37,964 nucleotides of DNA from a virus. The stretch covers positions 1 through 37,964 of IMG/VR virus record IMGVR_UViG_3300022748_000027, one strand, 5' to 3'. The notes below the pieces were generated by a model. It was not told the DNA's origin. It made no database searches and saw only the letters and a list, made by a program, of their open reading frames with translations. The position numbers were made by a program, and so were the translations under genes. Positions within the stretch are counted from its first letter, which is position 1; each line of letters begins with the position of its first letter. Of the stretch, positions 13,203 through 21,661 are shown piece after piece.

Positions 13203-13614
13203 AACCGATATAAATTAATGTTAGTACTATTGTTATCCACGTTGCTACTCTTAGCACAATGGTTAGTGGTTCTTCTTGGATGGGTAAACGTCCCGCCGCT
13301 TTTCGGCAATGATTGACACCTAAAAGAAATACAGTGAATTTACCTAATGGTTTTAATGTGTTGTACGTCCAATTCCACCCAAGTACCTCGCTAATAGTTT
13401 CGCTAATATCCCCAAATCTATACTCTGCATTTTTGGTTATCAATAGCCCATTCCACAACGCTTTAAACGCGGCATTGCCGAACTTGTCGATGTTCTTGGC
13501 CGTCTGTAACCAATAGCCTCGCGGATACCTCCTTTTACTTATCCATAAATAAATGAAATTTACCACCCCGAAGATTGCGAATAGGATAAGTGCTATGTAG
13601 TAGAGTAGTATCAT
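13186..13614 (-). CDS. membrane protein, 142 aa
   Basis: An N-terminal transmembrane segment (LLYYIALILFAIFGVVNFIYLW), a polar region with WISKRRYPRGYW and ISETISEVLGWNW, a hydrophobic FTVFLLGVNHC, and a C-terminal segment (LRVATWITIVLTLIYIGYEI). It overlaps the upstream gene by ATGA. No family recognised. It is the first gene of a run of four consecutive membrane proteins at the end of the structural block. Confidence 0.7.
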   Translation of the reverse strand: MILLYYIALILFAIFGVVNFIYLWISKRRYPRGYWLQTAKNIDKFGNAAFKALWNGLLITKNAEYRFGDISETISEVLGWNWTYNTLKPLGKFTVFLLGVNHCRKAAGRLPIQEEPLTIVLRVATWITIVLTLIYIGYEITN

Positions 13615-14054
13615 GCGTAGTGTGCTACCTTTAATGCTTGGATACGCGATGCAATGGATGACTTAAACACACTATCTATGCCATTCGCTAAATTGATGTG
13701 GTAAAGTGCTGAGATGATTTGACCGCGACCTAATGCACTCATCGTATTATCAAGGTTCTGCTCAATTTCCATTACTTGAATTAATGTCAATTCACCACTC
13801 TTATACTTCAGTAGTAACTCAGTTGCTACCTCGTTAACTAACGCCTTGCCTGCCGACTCTCGCACTAAGTAATAGTCGGGTGCTTTGCGCGGATCACCTT
13901 GGTAGTTCGAAATAATCCAATCGGGATTATCTGAAATCGTATCTACTATCTCGAACTTGTCGGGCATATCCACTATTAATGGATGACTTGCCAATTCTCC
14001 AACGTAGTTAGTTGTATCTACGTATGTATTTGTATTTTTTTGCTTTATGTACAT
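13611..14054 (-). CDS. hypothetical protein next to the fibre gene, 147 aa
   Basis: Starts MYIKQKNTNTYVDTTNYVG with FEIVDTISDNPDWIISNY, then helical segments (LTLIQVMEIEQNLDNTMSALG). It lies two bases after the receptor-binding fibre candidate. Fibre chaperones often sit there and also have a short beta N-terminus, but no family match is evident. Alternatively a small structural protein. Confidence 0.65.
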   Translation of the reverse strand: MYIKQKNTNTYVDTTNYVGELASHPLIVDMPDKFEIVDTISDNPDWIISNYQGDPRKAPDYYLVRESAGKALVNEVATELLLKYKSGELTLIQVMEIEQNLDNTMSALGRGQIISALYHINLANGIDSVFKSSIASRIQALKVAHYA

Positions 14055-14056
14055 AA

Positions 14057-15541
14057 TTATGCAGTTAAGTATGTTCCGCTAATCCATGCCGATTTGTGAT
14101 TTCCTGCCGAAGGGGCATTCAATGCAAGTTGAAATGCCGATGTGCTTGATGTGTCTATTCTTAAAGATGCACGATGCTGAGCCGCACTTATTGAATTAGC
14201 CGCATTTAATTGCCCTACTAACATACACACAACATCACTTGTTGCAGTGATTCCATCGGGTTTAACGGGTGAAGGCATATCCGAAGGCAATGACATAAGT
14301 ACTTGCGTTAGTGAACTTCCTTGTGTACCATAGATTAAACATAATGTAAATGTAACCACATTTCCCACTTGTTGCCAAGAGTATGAATGTTGTGTTGTTC
14401 CGCTTGGCGCAGTTGTACCCGTCCATACTATTGTACCCGTATAGGTCTGCTTAGCAATAGCCTTAAAAGTAATAGCCGTAGCATTAGCCGTAGCATTGGT
14501 GTTATTTGCCCAAAATGTGTAGGCTGATTGAGATTGGTTAAGTGGTGTGTATCCTAATGCAGTAACTACATTAGTGATATACCCTTGCGATGTTACCCAT
14601 GCTTGTGTAGCGTACCCACTCAATGCCGTTGTTATCTGTGAAGCAACCGCCGAAGTAGTAGTGTACACCGCATCCGCTTTTACCTTTATGTAGTTAGTCC
14701 AAAGGTTTACTAATGTTACCTTTTTGCTTCCGTTTGATGCCGCAGAATCAGCAATGCCGAACTCGTCTGCATCTACGGGAGTAGACTTACTTGTGAACGC
14801 ATCTACTATTGCCCCAAATAGTCGTGAGGTAAATAACGCATCCACCGCCAATGAATCATTTTTCCATTGTGGGTTTCCGCTATTGTCCGCATAGATAGCC
14901 GACTCGCTTCCGCCTGCCGTTGCCGCCGATGATTGGTGCTTAAGTCCTATGTTACCATTACCGCCCGTGCCGTTTACCTTTACACTTTTAGCGTTGAGTG
15001 CGTATGTGCCTAAGTCAACGTCACCCGTTGCGCCCGTGTATGGTACGTAACCGACCACACTTGGTATTTGGTCAGTTGTGGCGATTGTTTTGGTAGTTCC
15101 TGCCGTGTCGGGTAAATGCAAAGCACCTCCTGCCGCCGTTGGCGCATCAAATGATAAAACCGTATTAAAGCCATTTGGAACATCTACACGCTCAATACCG
15201 CTTAATGATACTTGCATTAATTGGTTGGTAACATCCCCGTATTTACTTGCGTTAGTAGCTGCTAAACCTCCCGCATCGTTTACTTCTTCTAATGTAGGAA
15301 TTGGAACCGCCGCAATCGCATCACTAACCGCCTTGCTTGTTGGTACTTTGCTATCCGTTGTGCCGAGGGTGGTTTCGATAAAGTCGCCAAATATCATCGC
15401 CTTTATCTTGGCGTATAAAGTGGTTGTTTTGTACCATCGTGTCTCCCAAACGCCAGGGGCAGTCTCGGTACTCAACTCTTGCTTGTCATCATCAAGAATA
15501 GTTGTCTGCTCGGTTGTATATTCTGAAATTTTTATGCTCAT
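14057..15541 (-). CDS. tail fibre / receptor-binding protein candidate, 494 aa
   Basis: The N-terminal about 50 residues (IKISEYTTEQTTILDDD ... PGVWETRWYKTTTLYAKIKAMI) are similar to those of the fibre gene at 16458-17213, suggesting a shared tail-attachment module. Then comes VPTSKAVSDAIAAV, a segment common in phage fibres, and repetitive Gly/Ser/Thr/Ala-rich regions with VGYVPYTGATGDVDLGTYAL, IADSAASNGSKKVTL and ALGYTPLN repeats. The C-terminal 100 residues (TFTLCLIYGTQGSS onward) form the probable receptor-binding tip. Last gene of the fibre block. Confidence 0.75.
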   Translation of the reverse strand: MSIKISEYTTEQTTILDDDKQELSTETAPGVWETRWYKTTTLYAKIKAMIFGDFIETTLGTTDSKVPTSKAVSDAIAAVPIPTLEEVNDAGGLAATNASKYGDVTNQLMQVSLSGIERVDVPNGFNTVLSFDAPTAAGGALHLPDTAGTTKTIATTDQIPSVVGYVPYTGATGDVDLGTYALNAKSVKVNGTGGNGNIGLKHQSSAATAGGSESAIYADNSGNPQWKNDSLAVDALFTSRLFGAIVDAFTSKSTPVDADEFGIADSAASNGSKKVTLVNLWTNYIKVKADAVYTTTSAVASQITTALSGYATQAWVTSQGYITNVVTALGYTPLNQSQSAYTFWANNTNATANATAITFKAIAKQTYTGTIVWTGTTAPSGTTQHSYSWQQVGNVVTFTLCLIYGTQGSSLTQVLMSLPSDMPSPVKPDGITATSDVVCMLVGQLNAANSISAAQHRASLRIDTSSTSAFQLALNAPSAGNHKSAWISGTYLTA

Positions 15542-16458
15542 CTTCTGTGTTTTTTATTGTTTTCAAATCGTTGTTTACATACCAACTCAACATCACTTAA
15601 CTTACTCTGTAATGGCTTCCAATTTGGCTCGTTTGTTGGCTCAAATCTAATCTCGAAGTCAATGTATGTCTCTGCATTTTTTGAGTTATAGTCTGTAATG
15701 GTGCATCTGTCAGACATCATAATATCCGTGCGGATTAATCGTTGGATGTTAGCCGGTATTCTTTTTGTTTTTAGTCTGTACGTTGCCTCGAACTCATCCT
15801 TTACCCACTCTTTAAATCCGTTCCAATACCTTACGAATTCCTTTGTGCCTTCACTTACCTTCGGATACCCAAAGAACCCACCTAAACGAATTTGATTATG
15901 CCAATTTAAGTCGGAATAGTTCATCGTATCTGCTTGGTTTGCCATACTTCCAATCGTTCCGTTTTGCCACCAATCAATTCTAATGGTTTGTTCGGCTCTG
16001 TCTGCTCTATATTCGCATAACTGATACTCATCGCTCCAAAGTGATACGTTACCAAGCATTGCGTCAGTAACTTCTAATTTGAGTTGATAAATACCCTCTC
16101 CTTGCAAATCTAAAACCAAATACCAATCAATGCGGTATCCTATGAACTTTTGAAGACCTATAACCTCGAAACCGAATGAATAATATTTGCCGTAGGTATT
16201 GTTGGTTAATGATCCTACCAACACGCCATCCTTGTAAAGTTTGTACACCGCCGCACTCGCAGTAGGTGAACAAAGATTTAAAAACGATGTGAAGTCATTT
16301 TTCATCGTGTCACTACCATCACCATAGGCAAGTACCATGGTTTTAAAGTCGGCGCAACAATCAAAACTCTCAGCATTTGGAAGCAAAAGAGTAGGTTGTA
16401 CCGCATTAAGACTCGGCAATGTGTAAAGGTATTGTATTGCAGTTTCCCCGTCCATCAT
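15538..16458 (-). CDS. phage tail-tip or baseplate-associated protein, 306 aa
   Basis: Starts MMDGETAIQYLYTLPSLN. It is beta-rich, with several Trp/Tyr-rich segments (YRIDWYLVLDLQGEGIYQLKL, IRLGGFFGYPKV) and a basic C-terminus. It lies between two fibre genes and overlaps both by 1-4 nt. A structural role near the fibres is inferred from position; no family recognised. Confidence 0.65.
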   Translation of the reverse strand: MMDGETAIQYLYTLPSLNAVQPTLLLPNAESFDCCADFKTMVLAYGDGSDTMKNDFTSFLNLCSPTASAAVYKLYKDGVLVGSLTNNTYGKYYSFGFEVIGLQKFIGYRIDWYLVLDLQGEGIYQLKLEVTDAMLGNVSLWSDEYQLCEYRADRAEQTIRIDWWQNGTIGSMANQADTMNYSDLNWHNQIRLGGFFGYPKVSEGTKEFVRYWNGFKEWVKDEFEATYRLKTKRIPANIQRLIRTDIMMSDRCTITDYNSKNAETYIDFEIRFEPTNEPNWKPLQSKLSDVELVCKQRFENNKKHRR

Positions 16459-17213
16459 TAGTTGAATAGTGGTATGTAGCGAGTAACTCCCGCGATTTGT
16501 ATCTCTAAGTAATCCCCAGTTGCTGACTTGGTAGCCGTTACCTTGTTCATGATTTTAAAACCATCAGTGTAAGCCATACCATTTGTTATCATCTCCTTCC
16601 ATATCAACTTACCATCCGTACCTTGCACCTCTAATGGTGCGTGCGTGTTGTGGTTAGGTTGTACGCCATCGGGATAGAAACGAACTGCACCCGTGTACTC
16701 GGTATTTTCGCCACCCGCAACCACATTTACATTCCCGTACTTTGTCTTATCTGCCTTGATGAACGCATCATCCGTTTCGCCGTATTGATTTGCATACCCC
16801 AATGATGAGACCGTGCCTACTTCACCCGTTCCGATTAATGCCACACTCGCGATGAATGTAGTACCCGTGTTGCGCGAGTTGGTAAATATTACTATCGGGT
16901 CAACTCCATTGATGCTTTTTGATACGTTAAGCCTTGCCCCTGGCGTTGTAGTTCCAATACCTACATCCGAACCGCTTGAGACAAAAATATCTGATGTAGC
17001 TACCCACGCCGATGAGCCTTTTTTTATTGTTTGTCCAGTAGTACCCGTTGGCCATATCTGACCAATTAAAGCAATTACTTTCGCCTTTAATGTTGCCCAA
17101 GTGTATTTCCTTGACTCGTAAGTCCCGGGTGATACGTATGCCGATACATCGAACTCATCAGAGTCATCGAATGTCGTTTGGCTATTTGGATATGCAGTTG
17201 TCTTTATTCCCAT
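16458..17213 (-). CDS. short tail fibre-like protein, 251 aa
   Basis: The N-terminus (IKTTAYPNSQTTFDDSD ... SPGTYESRKYTWATLKAKVIAL) resembles that of the 494-residue fibre. It continues with VGIGTTTPGARLNVSKS, the 'GIGTTTP' motif of many phage and bacterial fibre proteins. The C-terminal half has beta repeats ending in GDYLEIQIAGVTRYIPLFN. Probably a fibre or spike attached to the tail tip. Confidence 0.75.
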   Translation of the reverse strand: MGIKTTAYPNSQTTFDDSDEFDVSAYVSPGTYESRKYTWATLKAKVIALIGQIWPTGTTGQTIKKGSSAWVATSDIFVSSGSDVGIGTTTPGARLNVSKSINGVDPIVIFTNSRNTGTTFIASVALIGTGEVGTVSSLGYANQYGETDDAFIKADKTKYGNVNVVAGGENTEYTGAVRFYPDGVQPNHNTHAPLEVQGTDGKLIWKEMITNGMAYTDGFKIMNKVTATKSATGDYLEIQIAGVTRYIPLFN

Positions 17214-19630
17214 TATTCAATTATTTTTTGCTCATCATCTTCGGTAAACTTATTTACATCATCCTCGGTTACCTTGTAGTTTGCAGTTCCGTCGTTTTCA
17301 TATAATCTCGCTACGATTGTGTATGTGATGTTTCCTTGAGGTAAAAGCGTATAGTCAATTACCGCTTTTGCTACTATCGTATCTGATGCGGGTTGTGTTA
17401 ACTCTACTCTGTTACCGCTTACACCTGTTAAAGGTATGAAACAAGTCAATGGTGTTGATGTTTGCCACTTAGATGAGTACCTTTGTCTACCTCCAATTCC
17501 TCCTTGCTCATATATCTCAATACCAAAAACAACGTAGCAAAGTGAAATATTTATCGCGGTATTCTTTTCGAATGTTGCTTTTACTTGCGTGTTCGCAGTA
17601 GATTGTATGTACCATCTTGAGTTAACAGAATCGTATAGGCTATTACCCGCCATCGTGTAAGTCTCAACGTCTTTTGTTACAAAATCAGTATTTGACTCGT
17701 AGTCGTGAATGATAATCTTAGTGTCCTCGGTATACGTCATGTCAGTACCGCCGTAGCTTACCAATGTTTGCACTCGGTGGTAAACGTTCCAATCAGTATT
17801 CTGATATCTAAACCAATCTTGGTTAAGTCCGTTGTTTGGTTCTGTGCTATCGTAAAAGTCATTACTAGCTCCGATTAATTGTACCCAATCTTCCCAACGA
17901 ACCATAAATCCATGGGTAATATCAAATCGAATCTTATCACCATCCGCATAGCAATTACTTATCGTGAAGTTATCGCGTGGCTCGGTTGTTGGTATTTGAA
18001 ATACTCGGTTTGAGTTATAACTCACCAATTGATTTGCACCGCTAAATGACTGACTCGGAATAATTGTGTAGTCCTCAATTACGAACTCTGTGCCGTCTGT
18101 TTTTTTGGCTATTATTTGCGATTTTATCTGCTTATAGATAGTTGTAAGCGGATATACTAATGGTTGTAGAAAAACGCTCGAATACATCACGCACTCATCA
18201 TTCTTGAACGTATCAACATCGCCAACAACTCCATCATCAGTTACTTGCTCGTAATGTCGTATGAATTTCTTTGTGTACTGAACTACGTTAGTCAATGTGC
18301 TTGACACCAAGTCCAAAACACCCGATGATATGGCTTGTTTGTTTTGCCCCGCTGCTGTTGTAAGGCTTGGATTGGATATTGTAGTCCAAAATAAGTATTT
18401 AGGTTGTGCGGATAAATTAAAGCATCCTACCGCATCACCCCCGAACACAAATGTAATTACAACGTGGATATTATTCACATCCGTAATCGTTGCCGATATT
18501 TCTGAAATGGTTTGGTATGTTTCGCCGAATGTACTCGGTGCAACTCCCGATCCGCTTGTGTCTAATTTGGTATTGGTAAATAAGAAATTGCGCTCAAATA
18601 ACTCGCCGTTATTTTGGTACTCGGCTTGATTGTTCGGTAATTTTCCGAACGCCACCTCTAAATTTGTAGTAGTTGTCCAATGACCTGCACTTGAGTAGAT
18701 ATCAAACTCAATTGTTTGAGTATTGGTTGTATTCTCTAATTTTGGGATAGTGGTTCCCGATTGATTCTTGATTACTACGTTTTGAATCTCATAGTCTTTT
18801 AATCCGCCGTTAAAAACCTCGTTGAACCATCCCGAATTGCCAATCTCAAATGGACTTACCACCGATTGAACACTATTCGGGTTTGAATAAACTGCAAAAG
18901 CATCAATTTGGTAGATGTGTTTTAAGCATCTGCCGCTACTGAAGTATGTTGGTGCTAACCCGTTACTTAAATCAGTAATTTGTGAGGCTAAAAAGTATGG
19001 TGTGACTATCGTGTTGTGAACTATTTTAAACCTTTGTCTGCCCGTTGCCGTATCCCAACTAACACCCTCAATGGTTGCATCACCTACTTGATAACATAGT
19101 GAACCATCAAAGTTCATCGGTATCGGTGTGGTGTCACTCGCATCTAAGCCTTGCGCCCATAGCTTTTGCAACGTGCCATCTACTTTGCTCAAAAAGTTGG
19201 TAGCTTCGTTATTTTCCACGAAGTTATAAGGCATTGCAACGCCAGTAATCGCAGTAAGGTTATAGATAACCGCACCATCGTATCCCGTAAAGCTACTGCC
19301 GAAATCGTAATCAGTAACGATAAGGTTATTGGATATGACACTTACTACGTTCACCGTCTCATCGAATGAACTACCGCTATCAACAATTCGAATGGTATCA
19401 CCTACGTTGATGCCGTTAAGCCTTCCGCTATTGTTCGATAAAGCATACTGATTATTTGTTGCAACATCCCCCAAAAATAACTTTGAATTAGTGGTGAATG
19501 TCTTATAAGTATAAACCTCAAATACAATCTGAATCTCAATAGGCTCACCAATGGCAAACAGACTCCAAGTTACGTTTGAACTAGGTCTTAATTTGTCTGT
19601 TATCGTTCTTGAAATTATCGATACTGCCAT
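17213..19630 (-). CDS. large tail-tip / baseplate protein, 805 aa
   Basis: Starts MAVSIISRTITDKLRPSSN. The whole protein is beta-rich with low charge and many Thr, Ser, Asn and Val, containing several repeats of about 100 residues of Ig/FN3-like pattern. It is placed between the tail hub-like protein and the fibres, as central tail-tip proteins are. It overlaps the next gene by one base and the previous by one. No enzymatic motif recognised. Confidence 0.7.
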   Translation of the reverse strand: MAVSIISRTITDKLRPSSNVTWSLFAIGEPIEIQIVFEVYTYKTFTTNSKLFLGDVATNNQYALSNNSGRLNGINVGDTIRIVDSGSSFDETVNVVSVISNNLIVTDYDFGSSFTGYDGAVIYNLTAITGVAMPYNFVENNEATNFLSKVDGTLQKLWAQGLDASDTTPIPMNFDGSLCYQVGDATIEGVSWDTATGRQRFKIVHNTIVTPYFLASQITDLSNGLAPTYFSSGRCLKHIYQIDAFAVYSNPNSVQSVVSPFEIGNSGWFNEVFNGGLKDYEIQNVVIKNQSGTTIPKLENTTNTQTIEFDIYSSAGHWTTTTNLEVAFGKLPNNQAEYQNNGELFERNFLFTNTKLDTSGSGVAPSTFGETYQTISEISATITDVNNIHVVITFVFGGDAVGCFNLSAQPKYLFWTTISNPSLTTAAGQNKQAISSGVLDLVSSTLTNVVQYTKKFIRHYEQVTDDGVVGDVDTFKNDECVMYSSVFLQPLVYPLTTIYKQIKSQIIAKKTDGTEFVIEDYTIIPSQSFSGANQLVSYNSNRVFQIPTTEPRDNFTISNCYADGDKIRFDITHGFMVRWEDWVQLIGASNDFYDSTEPNNGLNQDWFRYQNTDWNVYHRVQTLVSYGGTDMTYTEDTKIIIHDYESNTDFVTKDVETYTMAGNSLYDSVNSRWYIQSTANTQVKATFEKNTAINISLCYVVFGIEIYEQGGIGGRQRYSSKWQTSTPLTCFIPLTGVSGNRVELTQPASDTIVAKAVIDYTLLPQGNITYTIVARLYENDGTANYKVTEDDVNKFTEDDEQKIIE

Positions 19631-19839
19631 TATAATTGCTTGAATTTATCGGTTAAATCGTGAAATTCTTTCAATACACCGCTATTTACGAAGTGTTGTG
19701 CAAATTCTTTCTTTTGTTCGTCAGTCTTTGCGCTATCTCTCGCCTCTGTTAGCTTGATGTTTACTTGATTCAATAACCCACTAACGCCACTCATTGCTTG
19801 CTCCATCATTCGCTTAATATCATTCTCCTGTTGGCTCAT
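19630..19839 (-). CDS. hypothetical helical protein, 69 aa
   Basis: Starts MSQQENDIKRMMEQAMSGV. A short, all-helical, charged protein (NIKLTEARDSAKTDEQKKEF). It overlaps the upstream hub-like gene by 20 nt and the downstream gene by one. In this tail region it could be a small chaperone or connecting protein. Unknown family. Confidence 0.7.
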   Translation of the reverse strand: MSQQENDIKRMMEQAMSGVSGLLNQVNIKLTEARDSAKTDEQKKEFAQHFVNSGVLKEFHDLTDKFKQL

Positions 19840-21661
19840 TGAATTTCAATTCTAAATTATTGGCGTAAATGTAAGGAATTTTTAATTTCATAGTAGCGGT
19901 TTTATCAAAAGGATTGTAAGTAAGTGACTCAATCTTCATCGGATTGCCATTCTCGTCAATTCCGTTCGGGTTATTCTTCACTTGCAAGTAATTATCTGAT
20001 GTAAATGGTACGTTGTTGTAATCCTTGAATTTGAATTGATTGTTCTCCATCTCAATCACATAGCAATTCTCATAGAGATATTTCGCCGTTGGTTGCGTTT
20101 CGTTCAATTTATAGTCGCTTCCCAATGATAGCAATTTATCGATTGAGAAATAGTCTTTTTCGAGCAATAGCATACCAATTCGATTATCTATTAGCTGACT
20201 GATTGGATTGTACTCAATTAAATTGATATGTGGTATTTCGGGGAACTCAAACTCCACCCCTGGGAAAAAGTTTATGACATCCTCTAATAACTCAATGAAC
20301 TCGCCGATGATATCCGATAAATCATTCACTAACGGAATGGTGGCATTTATCGCGTTCACTATTGGATGCACGAGGATATCAAGTGCATCAAGTAGTTCGT
20401 CAAATATCTTTTCAACTGGTGTGAGTTCTGTTTTACGTTTACCAAGTGCAAAAGGGACATTAATCTGCCTAAACCCTTTCATCATGTTCAACTCTTGCAT
20501 TGGTGGGTTGTTGATTGGGCGTTGGATGATTTGATATAAAGTTCCTTGATACTGAGTAATGGTATTGTCCTCGCTAACATCCGTTTGAAACTCAATCAAG
20601 AAGTTTGAGTTGATGTCATTGATGTTTAGCTTGTACGTTGTGTTGTAGATTGGCGGTAGGTTATACGTTGCTGGTTGTGTTGAAATATCCCTCCTACAAA
20701 TGGTTGCAGTTTGTGCCGTTGGGTCAATCACTATCTTAGCATTGAACGTATCCTTTAATTTAATGATGAAGTCCGCAACATTCTCTTTCGGGTATCCGAA
20801 CTGCTCAAACTCATTCGGCTGAAACGCACCAAGGATATTCAATCCGTATGGTGATGTGTTGTTCTTTGGTATTACGTACTTTTTCGGAAGTATGTATAAG
20901 TCATCCGATATAATGCTCGGAATGTAATTCAAACCAAAATAGCCAAATACTTTTGTGAGTAGTTGGTTAATCTTTGCGCCCTTGTGATACTTTACCCTTT
21001 GGATAAGCAACTCGAACATCTGCTTAATGAGTAATGTAACCGCAATGATTAGCGCGATAAACTTCAGTAGTTGAACTATTAAGGCGAATAGCTGACCATA
21101 AGACAAAGGATCGGATATCAATGCCGCAACCGTTGCAATGATAGCCTTACCCTCATTGTAAGTCGTGATACTGCAAAAAGTAAGTGATACCAAGACAATG
21201 GCAGAGTCTCGGTAGTTAGGTATTGACGAAATCACATAAGGGATATCCACAAAGTCAGATTGCGTAATAACCTCTTGTGCGTATAGATACTCAAACGATA
21301 CTGCCGATGCTCGGTCATTAATCCAATCAAGTGAATATAATTCCTTGCTCTTGGCTTGGATGGAATACTCATCGTATATCGTTTCATCGGTTAGGTCAAT
21401 ATACCCATCAAACAAAGTGATGATGTTTCCGTTTACCTCTTGCACCTCCTCAATTCTAAAAGGCAAACCCTCAAATATTCTACCTCCACCTATCCAAGCA
21501 TTGATAACATCGATGTTGTAGTTGACAAAGTTCCAATTGTTGATGGTTGCTTGTTGTGATTTGAACTCACCATCTACAAAGTTAGCCTCAATGCCCAACT
21601 CTCGCCAGTTTTGAGGCGGATTTATCTTCTGATTTTGTAGGTAAAAGTTGATTTGGTTCAT
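19820..21661 (-). CDS. tail protein, distal-tail/hub-like, with membrane-like segments, 613 aa
   Basis: The N-terminus (MNQINFYLQNQKINPPQNW) and FDGYIDLTDETIYDEYSIQAKSKEL look like the tail hub proteins of Bacteroidetes siphoviruses. Between residues about 155 and 215 are hydrophobic stretches (YGQLFALIVQLLKFIALIIAVTLLI) that look like one or two membrane helices, unusual for a hub. The central and C-terminal parts contain beta segments. It follows the tape measure gene with a 4-nt overlap, the normal position for distal tail proteins. Confidence 0.7.
   Translation of the reverse strand: MNQINFYLQNQKINPPQNWRELGIEANFVDGEFKSQQATINNWNFVNYNIDVINAWIGGGRIFEGLPFRIEEVQEVNGNIITLFDGYIDLTDETIYDEYSIQAKSKELYSLDWINDRASAVSFEYLYAQEVITQSDFVDIPYVISSIPNYRDSAIVLVSLTFCSITTYNEGKAIIATVAALISDPLSYGQLFALIVQLLKFIALIIAVTLLIKQMFELLIQRVKYHKGAKINQLLTKVFGYFGLNYIPSIISDDLYILPKKYVIPKNNTSPYGLNILGAFQPNEFEQFGYPKENVADFIIKLKDTFNAKIVIDPTAQTATICRRDISTQPATYNLPPIYNTTYKLNINDINSNFLIEFQTDVSEDNTITQYQGTLYQIIQRPINNPPMQELNMMKGFRQINVPFALGKRKTELTPVEKIFDELLDALDILVHPIVNAINATIPLVNDLSDIIGEFIELLEDVINFFPGVEFEFPEIPHINLIEYNPISQLIDNRIGMLLLEKDYFSIDKLLSLGSDYKLNETQPTAKYLYENCYVIEMENNQFKFKDYNNVPFTSDNYLQVKNNPNGIDENGNPMKIESLTYNPFDKTATMKLKIPYIYANNLELKFNEPTGE

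Noticed and set aside
15078-15650. 190-codon plus-strand ORF opposite the fibre gene
   Set aside because: It overlaps the well supported minus-strand fibre and tail-tip genes, has no family features and no promoter; it is the shadow of an Ala/Thr-rich coding region.
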